Shown: piece after piece, positions 1 through 7,137 of the stretch
Layout of the letters: every line of letters begins with the position of its first letter
How positions within the stretch are numbered: position 1 is the stretch's first letter
Assembly (NCBI RefSeq): GCF_001557235.1
Contig: NZ_LSJI01000277.1
Location: 1-19,908 of the forward strand
Reading direction: 5' to 3'
DNA from: Phenylobacterium sp. CCH9-H3
GTDB taxonomy: Bacteria > Pseudomonadota > Alphaproteobacteria > Caulobacterales > Caulobacteraceae
DNA length: 19,908 nucleotides
Made by a program: the position numbers and the translations under genes
The notes under the pieces: generated by a model
Told to the model about the DNA's origin: nothing
The model's input: only the letters and a program-made list of their open reading frames with translations
The model's database searches: none

Positions 1-45
1 GCCCTCCGACGCGGGCCCACCCCGGCCCCGCCCGCGTCGGAGGGC
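1..45. repeat. Perfect 16-bp inverted repeat (hairpin)
   Basis: Bases 1-16 are the exact reverse complement of bases 30-45, leaving a 13-base loop. There is no T-rich run after the 3' arm. The 3' arm contains GGAGGG (39-44), a Shine-Dalgarno-like stretch 8 bases before a GTG at 52. It could be a terminator of a gene to the left, a hairpin hiding a ribosome binding site, or an accident inside a longer Pro/Ala-rich coding region, because the frame of the next gene stays open to the left edge. Confidence 0.6.
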
Positions 46-51
46 GGGCTG

Positions 52-594
52 GTGATCGATTCCAGCGGAGCGGAAGACAACCGGATCGATCCGGGCAAGC
101 CGCTGCGCTGTTTCGTCCAGGGCCAGTTCGTCGGCGAACTCAGCCTGACCGATTGCGCCCGCCGCAACGGCGTGGCCACAGACGCCCTGGACGTGGGCCT
201 GGATGAGACGGGCGCCCTGGCCGCGGCGCAACAGGCGGGCGCCCAGCTCATCCCGTTGCCCCCGGCGGAGGAGGTGGCGCCGTCCGACACCGAGGAGTCC
301 TCGCTGCCGCCGGCGGAGGCGCAAGGTCCCGACGTTCAGGCTACGGCGGCCGGAACCTGCTGGCGTCACGGGGGAGGGCGCTGGCGGCGCGTGTCGGAGG
401 ACGGCGATCTCAACGCCTGCGTCCAGACGCTGTTCGCGGGCCGCTGCGAGCGGCCGGGCGGGGCGACCTATGGGCGGTTCGGGACCCAGACCCTGCGTCT
501 GGTCGCGGGGAAGGTCGAGATCTCGGACGACAACCGCGCCTTCCGCACCCTGGCGCCCCAGGCTCCGGATTGCAGTCTGCCGCCGGTGGGGTAG
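52..594 (+). CDS. Conserved hypothetical protein (possibly 5'-partial)
   Basis: I do not recognise a named family. The 180-residue product has two Cys-containing segments, one near residues 18-45 (RCFVQGQFVGELSLTDCARR) and one near residues 118-175 with three cysteines (WRHGGGRWRRV, NACVQTLFAGRCERPGG, then YGRFGTQTLRL). They are joined by a Pro/Glu/Ala-rich linker. The GTG start has GGAGGG 7-8 bases upstream, which supports it. However, the frame is open to base 1 and would add the Pro-rich stretch ALRRGPTPAPPASEGGL, so the gene may be truncated by the window edge. The lipoprotein gene begins 10 bases after the stop, so the two are probably co-transcribed. The even cysteine pattern would suit an exported, disulfide-bonded protein, but no signal peptide is visible here. 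Confidence 0.7.
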   Translation: MIDSSGAEDNRIDPGKPLRCFVQGQFVGELSLTDCARRNGVATDALDVGLDETGALAAAQQAGAQLIPLPPAEEVAPSDTEESSLPPAEAQGPDVQATAAGTCWRHGGGRWRRVSEDGDLNACVQTLFAGRCERPGGATYGRFGTQTLRLVAGKVEISDDNRAFRTLAPQAPDCSLPPVG

Positions 595-604
595 GTTCGC
601 GGCC

Positions 605-985
605 ATGTCCGCGAAACCGCTGCTCGTCCTCGCCGTCGCCGCCCTGGCGCTCTCCGCCTGCGCGAAGAAGACCACACCGCCGGGCGACGCCGGGATCTGT
701 TACCACGTTGTCCCGCAGAAGGACGGCTCGCTGAAGTACAACAAGCTGGTCCAGGCAGCGAGCCTAGAGCAGTGCGCGGCCAATCTCGAGGCCATGCGGA
801 TCAAGTTCCTGACCCTGGGCGGCAACCAGCAGGAGATCTATGGCGCCTACCAGGCGAATTTCCTGTTCCTGGTGAAGGAGGGCGTGATGACCTCCACCTC
901 GCTGGAGGGACCGCGCTACGTCGCCCTGGTGCGGACGGGCGATGGCCGGCTGGCGATCCCGGGCGCGATGCCGCAAACGCCCTGA
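605..985 (+). CDS. Small predicted lipoprotein
   Basis: The 126-residue product begins with a lipoprotein signal: a short basic N-terminus (MSAK), a hydrophobic core (PLLVLAVAALA) and the lipobox L-S-A-C with the lipidated cysteine at position 19. The mature part starts AKKTTPPGD, carries two more cysteines (ICYH and EQCAAN) and has no family I can name. The same frame is open well upstream, but only this ATG gives a complete lipoprotein signal and it falls just after the preceding stop. Ala rather than Asp at +2 after the cysteine would favour outer-membrane sorting by the Lol rule of E. coli. It sits 10 bases after the upstream hypothetical gene, probably in one operon. Confidence 0.8.
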   Translation: MSAKPLLVLAVAALALSACAKKTTPPGDAGICYHVVPQKDGSLKYNKLVQAASLEQCAANLEAMRIKFLTLGGNQQEIYGAYQANFLFLVKEGVMTSTSLEGPRYVALVRTGDGRLAIPGAMPQTP

Positions 986-1023
986 CCGGGGCCAATCTGC
1001 TGTGGACGGGTTCCGCGGGGCAG

Positions 1024-1038
1024 GAACGTAAGCGGAAC
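1024..1038 (+). promoter_or_regulatory. LexA (SOS) operator upstream of ssb
   Basis: GAACGTAAGCGGAAC is GAAC-N7-GAAC, the reverse-strand reading of the alphaproteobacterial LexA direct repeat GTTC-N7-GTTC. It lies about 115 bases before the ssb start and 8 bases upstream of the proposed -35 element. SOS control of ssb is known in several bacteria. Control of this gene by LexA is inferred from the motif match alone. Confidence 0.7.
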
Positions 1039-1045
1039 ATTCGGG

Positions 1046-1074
1046 TTGATGCCGTTTCCGTGACGCGCTAGCGT
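1046..1074 (+). promoter_or_regulatory. Candidate ssb promoter
   Basis: TTGATGC (1046-1052), 14 bases, then GCTAGCGT (1067-1074) fits the Caulobacter housekeeping pattern TTGACGS-N10-14-GCTANAWC with mismatches. Transcription would start near 1080, giving a leader of roughly 70 bases. The LexA-type repeat directly upstream strengthens the call. Confidence 0.45.
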
Positions 1075-1152
1075 CGCCCGCTGCGAACCTTTCTGGCGCG
1101 CTCAACGACGGGCACCGGCCCGCCTTCTACGGAAACCAAGGAACACATCGAC

Positions 1153-1629
1153 ATGGCGGGCAGCGTCAACAAAGTCATCCTGGTGGGCAATCTGGGCGCC
1201 GACCCCGAGATCCGCTCGCTGGGCTCGGGCGACCGGGTCGCCAACCTTCGCGTCGCCACGTCGGAAACCTGGCGCGACCGCAATTCCGGCGAGCGCAAGG
1301 AAAAGACCGAGTGGCACCGGGTGGTGATCTTCAACGAGAACCTCGTGAAGGTGGCCGAGAACTATCTGCGCAAGGGCGCCAAGGTCTACATCGAGGGTAG
1401 CCTGCAGACCCGCAAATGGGCCGACCAATCCGGCCAGGAGAAGTTTTCCACCGAGGTGGTGCTGCAGAAGTTCCGTGGCGAACTGACCATGCTGGACGGC
1501 CGCGGCGGCGACGCCGAACAGGGCGAAGGCGGCGGCTACGGCGGCGGCTTCTCCTCCGGCCCGCGGCCGTCCAGCTCCGCCCCCCGCGAAGACTTCTCCG
1601 CCAACCTGGACGACGAGATTCCGTTTTAG
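1153..1629 (+). CDS. ssb: Single-stranded DNA-binding protein SSB
   Basis: SSB coats single-stranded DNA during replication, recombination and repair and recruits partner proteins through its C-terminal tip. The 158-residue product shows the family layout: an OB fold over about residues 1-112 ([56 protein letters not shown]), a Gly/Ser-rich disordered linker (about 115-148), and the acidic tip DDEIPF. The ATG is preceded by AAGGA at a normal distance. Length and domain order are typical. The gene stands behind its own promoter and a LexA-type operator, so DNA damage probably raises its expression. It converges on the minus-strand TPR gene. Confidence 0.98.
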   Translation: MAGSVNKVILVGNLGADPEIRSLGSGDRVANLRVATSETWRDRNSGERKEKTEWHRVVIFNENLVKVAENYLRKGAKVYIEGSLQTRKWADQSGQEKFSTEVVLQKFRGELTMLDGRGGDAEQGEGGGYGGGFSSGPRPSSSAPREDFSANLDDEIPF

Positions 1630-1660
1630 AGCGCAGCTCCCCTTGGGATCAGAACGGCGG

Positions 1661-3361
1661 TCAGGTCCTCGTGGAGCTGGCCGCCTTCTTCGTTTGCGGG
1701 GGCGGGAATTCGGTGCGCAGCGCCGCGCCGACGTCGGCCATCACGGTCGCCCAGTCGTACGATTGCTCACCGGCGAAGACCCGGGCCTGGGGATACCAGG
1801 GATAGCCGCCAGAGCCGAGCCGTGGCCAGGCGTCGGGCGTGGTGATCAGCCAGGTCGGCGCGCCGACGGCGGCGGCGACGTTGGTCGTGGCGGTGGCCGG
1901 TCCGATCACCAGGTCCAGCGCCCTGCATAGCGCGGCCAACTCGTCGAGGTCCGTGCGCAGATCCAGGCCGGGGAGGGCGCGGATGTCGCCGTGCAGGGTC
2001 TCGGCGATGACGCGCAACTCGTCCTTGCAGTCGCCGATCTGCAGGTTGATGAAGGTCACGCCGGGGGCGCTGAACACCGGCTCCCAGAGGTCGAGCGGCG
2101 GATAGAATTTCTGGCGCTGCGAGGTCATCACCAGGCTCCGCCAGATCACGCCCACCTTCGGCCCGGGCCCGGCGCCCGCGAGCTCGGCTTTCCAATGGTC
2201 GATGCGCCGGGGATCCGCCTTAAGGAAGCCGCCCGTCCGTTTCGGGAAGTCATCCAGCTCGCGTCGATGGCTGCAGAGGAAGTCGCCCATGCGGACCCAG
2301 GTCTCGTAGGCGTCCGGCGACAGGTCCGGCGCGTCCCGGATGGTCCGGCCGCCCTCTCGGCGGGTGTCGTGCGCCACCACCTGGGCCGCCTCGAAGGAAC
2401 GCTGGAAGAGCGTGACCAGCCGGGGTTCCACGGCGATCAACAACCGGCCCGCCTCGCCGATCTCGCGCGCCACGTCGGTGAGGACGTTCGCGAAGAGGAT
2501 TTCATCGCCCAGCCCCTGTTCCCCGACCACCAGGACCCGCCGCCCGGCCAGAGGCTCCCCCGGTGTCCAGGCCGGCGCGGCGAAGAGGTGATGCACATAG
2601 TCCGGATAGGCCTCCTGGTTCCGGACGGCGTAGGCGTCCCAGCCGGTGCCGATGTCGCCCGCGGCCAGCAGCAGATTGGACCTGGCGTACCGGTACATGG
2701 CCCCCTGGGCGAGGCTGTCGGCGCCGAGGGCGATCGCCCGTTCGCAGTCGTCGAGGGCGCCCCGGAAGTCGGCGACGGCGCGTCGGGCGTTGGCCCGGTT
2801 GAAGTGGGCCGTGTGCAGATCGCCCTGCAGCCGGATCGCCTCGTCGAAGAAGACCAGCGACTGGCCCGCCTGCCCGGACTCGAAGATCACGCACCCCAGG
2901 GTGTTCCACAGCAGAGCCGACGCCGGATTGGCGGTGATGGCGCCGCGAAGCAGGTCGATCGCCTCGGGGAAGCGGGACTGCTCGCAATAGGCGTAGGCCA
3001 GGTCGTTGACGATCTCCACCGAGGCCGGGTCCTGCTGGCGGGCGCGCAACAGGAACCTCTCCGCGAGTTGCGGCAGGCGCAGGAGGCTGGCCAGGCGGGC
3101 GATGTCGCGGGCGAGGCCAGCCTCGTTCGGCGCGATCGCCAGGGCGTTTTCGTAGGCGTCCAGGGCGGCGGCATAGTCCCCGAGCTTTTCCTGGAAGACC
3201 GCGAGCAGGCGCCAGGCCTGGCCGTTCGCGGCGTCGGCCCCCGCGGCCTCCGCGGCGAGCCTGGCGGCCAGGGCGAAGTCCTTCCTGCGGTCGGCGTCGA
3301 CGGCGCGGCGAAGGAGATCGGCCGCCCTCCGGCGCCCGGCTTGGGAAAGGTCGCGGGTCAC
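1661..3361 (-). CDS. TPR protein with GT-B-type glycosyltransferase-like C-terminus (FlmG-like)
   Basis: The 566-residue product has two parts. Residues 1 to about 240 are tetratricopeptide repeats (for example AAALDAYENALAIAPNEAGL and ALLWNTLGCVIFESGQAGQS), which usually bind partner proteins. Residues about 275-555 look like the GT-B/GT9-like domain of TPR glycosyltransferases: GEQGLGDE at 280-287, GVIWRS around Trp407, and PATATTNVAAAVGAPTW near the C-terminus where the nucleotide-sugar is bound. This resembles FlmG of Caulobacter, which moves pseudaminic acid onto flagellin, but no flagellin or sugar-synthesis gene is in the window, so the substrate is unknown. The GTG start is well supported by GGAGG 9 bases upstream. 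It lies 65 bases downstream of kynA on the same strand, but a functional link is not evident. Confidence 0.85.
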   Translation of the reverse strand: MTRDLSQAGRRRAADLLRRAVDADRRKDFALAARLAAEAAGADAANGQAWRLLAVFQEKLGDYAAALDAYENALAIAPNEAGLARDIARLASLLRLPQLAERFLLRARQQDPASVEIVNDLAYAYCEQSRFPEAIDLLRGAITANPASALLWNTLGCVIFESGQAGQSLVFFDEAIRLQGDLHTAHFNRANARRAVADFRGALDDCERAIALGADSLAQGAMYRYARSNLLLAAGDIGTGWDAYAVRNQEAYPDYVHHLFAAPAWTPGEPLAGRRVLVVGEQGLGDEILFANVLTDVAREIGEAGRLLIAVEPRLVTLFQRSFEAAQVVAHDTRREGGRTIRDAPDLSPDAYETWVRMGDFLCSHRRELDDFPKRTGGFLKADPRRIDHWKAELAGAGPGPKVGVIWRSLVMTSQRQKFYPPLDLWEPVFSAPGVTFINLQIGDCKDELRVIAETLHGDIRALPGLDLRTDLDELAALCRALDLVIGPATATTNVAAAVGAPTWLITTPDAWPRLGSGGYPWYPQARVFAGEQSYDWATVMADVGAALRTEFPPPQTKKAASSTRT

Positions 3362-3426
3362 GGGCGTCGCCCTCCAGGGATGCGAGACCAGGGTTGGCGG
3401 ATTCGATTAAGGCTTGTCGAACGCGC

Positions 3427-4218
3427 CTAGAGCCGTGTCCGCAGCGACCAGAGCTCGGGGAAACAGCGGCGCTGCAACGTGCGCTGGAGGTAGGGCGCGC
3501 CCTCGCTGCCGCCAGTGCCGCGCTTGCCCCCGATGATCCGCTCGACGGTGAGCACGTGCTTGTGGCGCCAGGTCAGCAGGGCGTCGTCGAGGTCCACCAG
3601 CTTCTCGGCCAGCTGATAGAGCTCCCAATAGCGCCGGGTGTCGCGATAGACCGCCAGCCAGGCGTCTTCCACGGCGGGATGGGGCGCGTAGGGCTGGGTC
3701 ACGTCGCGCTCCAGCACCTCGGCGGGGACCTCCAGGCCGTGGGCCGCAAGGCGATGAATGGCGTCGTCGTAGAGGCTGGGCGCCTCGAGCGCGGCCTTCA
3801 GGGTCGTCAGCGCCTCGCTGCCCTCGTCCTGGAACGCCAGGAACGAGGCGTCCTTGAGGCCGAGGAGGTACTCAAGCGTCCGGAACTGCCAGGACTGGAA
3901 GCCCGAACTGGTCCCGAGCCCGGCCCGGAAGCTGAGGTAGTCGGACGGGGTCATGGTGGCCAGGACGTCCCACGACAGGGTCATGATCGTCTGGATCCGC
4001 GAGACCCGGGCCAGGGCCTTGTAGGCCGGCTCCACCTCCTGCGAGCGGATCAGGCGCTTGGCCAGCCGCACCTCGTGGATGATCTCCTTCAGCCACAGCT
4101 CCTTCGTCTGGTGGATGACGATGAAGAGCATCTCGTCGTGGCGGTCGGTGGTGGGGTGCTGGGCGGTGAGCAGCCGGTCGAGGCCCAGGTAGCCGGCATA
4201 GGTGATGGTGTCGGTCAT
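3427..4218 (-). CDS. kynA: Tryptophan 2,3-dioxygenase
   Basis: This cytoplasmic haem enzyme opens the indole ring of L-tryptophan with O2 to give N-formylkynurenine, the first step of the kynurenine pathway. The 263-residue product carries the family signatures: FIVIHQTKELWLKEI with distal His36, SSGFQSWQFR with substrate-binding Arg113, and WRHKHVLTVERIIGGKRGTG with the proximal haem ligand at His221 (by analogy with His55, Arg117 and His240 of the Xanthomonas enzyme), followed by TGGSEG. I chose the ATG giving MTDTITYAGYL; a TTG five codons earlier (4233) is possible, and neither has a clear ribosome binding site. The gene starts 34 bases after the LysR stop, so both are probably on one transcript. 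No formamidase or kynureninase gene is in the window. Confidence 0.96.
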   Translation of the reverse strand: MTDTITYAGYLGLDRLLTAQHPTTDRHDEMLFIVIHQTKELWLKEIIHEVRLAKRLIRSQEVEPAYKALARVSRIQTIMTLSWDVLATMTPSDYLSFRAGLGTSSGFQSWQFRTLEYLLGLKDASFLAFQDEGSEALTTLKAALEAPSLYDDAIHRLAAHGLEVPAEVLERDVTQPYAPHPAVEDAWLAVYRDTRRYWELYQLAEKLVDLDDALLTWRHKHVLTVERIIGGKRGTGGSEGAPYLQRTLQRRCFPELWSLRTRL

Positions 4219-4252
4219 CTTGGGCGTGAGCAACGCGCGGCCGGGCGGCGAG

Positions 4253-5116
4253 TCAAGCCGCGGCCCAGGCCTTGCCCCGCTCCACCCACCGCTCGGCCAG
4301 CCACTCGCCGGCCGGCGGCAGTCGCCGCCGTCCCCGCCGCAGCCGGACCCGGAGCGGCGGCAGGGGCAGGAAGCCGTCCGCCTCCGTCAGCTCCCGCATC
4401 CCGGGGAAGGCGCGCGACTCCGGCAGCGGCGCGACCACCGCCCCGGACATGACGGCCGCCCGGACCGCTCGCTCGTTGTTGGCGGACAGCGCGATCCGGT
4501 AGGGTCGGGCGGCCTGGCGCAGAAGTTCCTGGGCCAGCCGCCGGTAGACGCTTCCTTCCACCATGAGGGCGACCGGGAGAGGCGTGAGCTCCAGCGCCGG
4601 GCACGTTGCCGCGCACGCCCACAGGCCGCGCTCGAGGTGGACCATTTCCCCCCGCGCGTCCCCGCCGAGCTGGAACTCGGTGACCAGCGCCAGGTCAACC
4701 GCGCCTTCCTCCAGCCGGCGAAGGAGCAGGCGCGAGCCCTCGGTGACGATGCGCAGGTTGGTGTCGGGGAAGCGCGCCATCAGCTCGCCCATCAGCGGCG
4801 CAAGCACGGTCGGCAGGTAGGTGTCCGGCAGGCCCACGGCCAGCGAACTCGGCGCGCGCTCGCTCATCATGGCGTCGAAGGCCGCGTCGTGGGCTTCGAG
4901 GATCTCGCGCGCATGCATCAGCAGCACCTCGCCGCTGGCCGTCAGCTGCACGCCCTGGGCGCTGCGCTGGAGAAGCCGATGGCCGGCCGCCGCCTCCAGA
5001 CGGTGCATCTGCATGCTGACGGCGGACGGCGTGCGCCCGACGATTTTGGCCGCGGCGGTGAAACTGCCGGACTCGACGATGGCGACGAAGGTGCGGAGCA
5101 GATCGGGCTCGAACAT
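4253..5116 (-). CDS. LysR-family transcriptional regulator
   Basis: The 287-residue product has the LysR N-terminal winged helix-turn-helix at about residues 1-62 (LLRTFVAIVESGSFTAAAKI, TPSAVSMQMHRLE, RSAQGVQLTASGEVLL), a linker helix, and a periplasmic-binding-protein-like effector domain over about residues 88-265. It is cytoplasmic and probably binds DNA as a tetramer that responds to a small ligand. The gene lies directly upstream of kynA on the same strand and divergent from the GNAT/transporter pair, the classical LysR arrangement, so it may control both sides. A tryptophan- or kynurenine-related ligand is an inference from these neighbours. The 120-base upstream region contains a repeated TTCARATCT motif that is a possible autoregulatory site. 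Confidence 0.93.
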   Translation of the reverse strand: MFEPDLLRTFVAIVESGSFTAAAKIVGRTPSAVSMQMHRLEAAAGHRLLQRSAQGVQLTASGEVLLMHAREILEAHDAAFDAMMSERAPSSLAVGLPDTYLPTVLAPLMGELMARFPDTNLRIVTEGSRLLLRRLEEGAVDLALVTEFQLGGDARGEMVHLERGLWACAATCPALELTPLPVALMVEGSVYRRLAQELLRQAARPYRIALSANNERAVRAAVMSGAVVAPLPESRAFPGMRELTEADGFLPLPPLRVRLRRGRRRLPPAGEWLAERWVERGKAWAAA

Positions 5117-5118
5117 GA

Positions 5119-5149
5119 TTCAAATCTGTTGAAGTACGATTTCAGATCT
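5119..5149. promoter_or_regulatory. Candidate LysR operator: two TTCARATCT repeats
   Basis: TTCAAATCT (5119-5127) and TTCAGATCT (5141-5149) are direct repeats offset by 22 bases, about two helical turns, so they face the same side of the helix. Between them lies the imperfect dyad GAAGTACGATTTC (5131-5143). The inner repeat begins 3 bases from the lysR start codon, a position suited to autorepression. The region is AT-rich compared with its surroundings. No binding data exist here, so the assignment is tentative. Confidence 0.35.
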
Positions 5150-5237
5150 ATTCGCTCGTAACAGTCTTGTTGTCTCGCCAAAAGAGCCGCCCGCAGCCGC
5201 GGAGGTTGCGGCTTCCCTACAAACCAGGGCGAGATAG

Positions 5238-5735
5238 ATGAGGGATCTTGATCTTCGGCGCGCGACATGCGCCGACCAGCCGGCCTTGCAGGCGCTCCAG
5301 TCGAACTCGGTCGTTCATGTGGCCGGCGTCCACTACAGCGGCGAGCAGGTCGACGCCTTCCTTCGCGATGCAAAGGCGGCGGTCCGCGATGTCCTCAGCC
5401 GGGCGCGTCTATGGGTCCTGGCCGACGGCGACTGCCTCGTCGCGAGCGCCGGATGGCAGCGCACCCGCGCCCGCGACGTGGTCGAGCTGCGTTCGGTCTA
5501 TGTCCGCAACGGCTGGACCCGGCGGGGGCTGGCGGGCCGCCTGCTGGACTGGGTCGAACGCGACGCTGCGAAGGTCGGCGCGCGCCACGCACGCCTGCAC
5601 GCCATGCGCGGCTCGGAGCCGTTCTACGCCGCCCGCGGCTATGCGCCGGTCGGCGAAGTGACGTTCGACCTGGGCGGGGTGCCGTTTCCCGGCCTGACCA
5701 TGGCCAAGCCCCTGGCGGCGGACGCGCGGACCTGA
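5238..5735 (+). CDS. GNAT-family N-acetyltransferase
   Basis: The 165-residue product looks like a GNAT enzyme, which transfers an acetyl group from acetyl-CoA to an amine. The acetyl-CoA-binding motif A is VELRSVYVRNGWTRRGLAGR followed by LLDWVE (about residues 81-107), with the R-x-x-G-x-A pattern for the pyrophosphate arm. The later FYAARGYAPVGEV is the usual GNAT motif B region. The length is typical of single-domain members. AGGGCGAG stands just before the ATG. The stop is 11 bases before the transporter start, so the two form an operon, divergent from lysR-kynA. The substrate cannot be told from the sequence; an amine or amino acid brought in by the transporter is a guess. Confidence 0.88.
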   Translation: MRDLDLRRATCADQPALQALQSNSVVHVAGVHYSGEQVDAFLRDAKAAVRDVLSRARLWVLADGDCLVASAGWQRTRARDVVELRSVYVRNGWTRRGLAGRLLDWVERDAAKVGARHARLHAMRGSEPFYAARGYAPVGEVTFDLGGVPFPGLTMAKPLAADART

Positions 5736-5746
5736 GGACGGCGATC

Positions 5747-7135
5747 ATGAGCACGGTGCAGGCCGCCGCGGGCGGCGAGCGGAATCGCGGGCGCGCGGCG
5801 GAGGGAGTCGGGCAGTGGTCCTCCGGCGTCGCCTTCATAGCGGCGGCGGTGGGATCCGCCGTCGGCCTCGGCAGCATCTGGAAGTTCCCCTACATCGTGG
5901 GGGCGAACGGCGGCGGGGCCTTCGTGCTCGTCTACCTCGCTTTCGTCGCCGCTGTCGGGGTCCCCCTGATGACGGCGGAGCTGGCGCTGGGCCGACGGGG
6001 CGGTCCGACTGTGATCCGTAGCCTGGGCATCGCCGCCGGGCGCCTGGGCACGCGCTGGAACGTGCTCGGCTGGCTGAGCATCGTCGCCGCCTTCGTGATC
6101 CTGTCCTTCTACAGCGTGGTCGCCGGCTGGGCGCTGGCCTATGCGGTGCGCGCTTCCGTCGGCGGGCTGGCGGGGATGACGGCCGAGGCGAGCGGGGCGG
6201 CGTTCGACGCCCTTCTGGCCGATCCGGCGCAGATGATCGGCTGGCACAGCCTGTTCATCGCGGCGACCGCCATGATCGTCGTTCCGGGCGTCAGCGCGGG
6301 GATCGAGCGCGCCGTCCGCTGGCTGATGCCGATCTTCGCCGTGCTGCTGCTGGGTCTGGCGCTCTATGCGGCGGCCGTCGGCGACGTCGCTCGGACGGTC
6401 AGGTTCCTGTTCGCGCCGGACTTCGCGGCCCTGACGCCGGCGGCCACGCTCTCCGCCGCGGGCCATGCGTTCTTCACCCTGTCGTTGGGCATGGGGGCGA
6501 TGATCGCCTATGGCGGCTATCTGGCGTCCGGGGAGTCGATCCCGAAGACGGCGGCCTGGGTGGCCGGCGCCGACACAGTCTGCTCCCTGGCGGCCGGCTT
6601 CGCCATCTTCCCGATCGTCTTCGCCTACGGACTGGATCCCGCGGAGGGGCCGGGTCTGGTGTTCGTGACCTTGCCGGTGGCCTTCGCCGGCATGCCGGGC
6701 GGCGCGCTCGTGGCTTTCGCCTTCTTCGCCCTGCTGGTCATCGCGGCGTTGGCGTCCGCGGTGTCGGTGCTGGAGCCCTTGGTGGCCGCCACCGGCGCAG
6801 GCGGCCCCGGCCCGGCCCGCACGCGGCGGACCTGGGCCATCGCCGGCGGGGCCTGGGCGCTGGGGCTGGCGTCGGTGTTCTCGTTCAACCTCTGGGCCGG
6901 AGTGCGGGTCCCGGGCCTGGGACTCAACCTGTTCGACAGCCTGAACCTGCTGACCGCCGAGGTCGGCCTGCCGCTGGTCGGCGTCGGCATCGCGATCTTC
7001 GTCGGGTGGGTGGCCCCCCTGGCGCTTCCGCAGAGCGAGTTCGACACGCCCATGGGGCGCCGGGTCTGGCTGTTCCTGGTGCGCTTCGTGGCGCCGGCGG
7101 TGGTGGCCCTCGTCCTGTTCGACGCCCTGAACTGA
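5747..7135 (+). CDS. Sodium:neurotransmitter symporter (SNF/NSS) family transporter
   Basis: This 462-residue inner-membrane protein belongs to the LeuT-fold NSS (SLC6) family, whose bacterial members import amino acids with Na+. TM1 carries the signature GSAVGLGSIWKFPY (residues 36-49), followed by GANGGGAF and the TM2 stretch PLMTAELALGRR. TM6 has FFTLSLGMGAMIAYGGY, closely like LeuT residues 252-268, and about 11 hydrophobic segments follow the family pattern. Position 43 is Ser where LeuT has Na1 ligand Asn27, and position 46 is Lys where LeuT has gate residue Arg30. The frame is open far upstream, but that part overlaps the acetyltransferase gene; this ATG has GAGGA overlapping the previous stop. 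Tryptophan or another aromatic substrate is suggested only by the kynA neighbourhood. Confidence 0.95.
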   Translation: MSTVQAAAGGERNRGRAAEGVGQWSSGVAFIAAAVGSAVGLGSIWKFPYIVGANGGGAFVLVYLAFVAAVGVPLMTAELALGRRGGPTVIRSLGIAAGRLGTRWNVLGWLSIVAAFVILSFYSVVAGWALAYAVRASVGGLAGMTAEASGAAFDALLADPAQMIGWHSLFIAATAMIVVPGVSAGIERAVRWLMPIFAVLLLGLALYAAAVGDVARTVRFLFAPDFAALTPAATLSAAGHAFFTLSLGMGAMIAYGGYLASGESIPKTAAWVAGADTVCSLAAGFAIFPIVFAYGLDPAEGPGLVFVTLPVAFAGMPGGALVAFAFFALLVIAALASAVSVLEPLVAATGAGGPGPARTRRTWAIAGGAWALGLASVFSFNLWAGVRVPGLGLNLFDSLNLLTAEVGLPLVGVGIAIFVGWVAPLALPQSEFDTPMGRRVWLFLVRFVAPAVVALVLFDALN

Positions 7136-7137
7136 GC

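Noticed and set aside
1634..1679. CAGCTCC/GGAGCTG inverted repeat after ssb
   Set aside because: 7-bp stem with a 32-base loop that reaches into the coding end of the opposite gene; likely chance.
1991..3430. Plus-strand open frame of 479 codons
   Set aside because: It is antisense to the TPR glycosyltransferase-like gene and its translation is low-complexity Gly/Arg/Val text without domains.
5267..5746. In-frame extension of the transporter upstream of its ATG
   Set aside because: It overlaps the acetyltransferase gene in another frame and is Arg/Gly/Ala-rich; the conserved NSS N-terminus starts after 5747.
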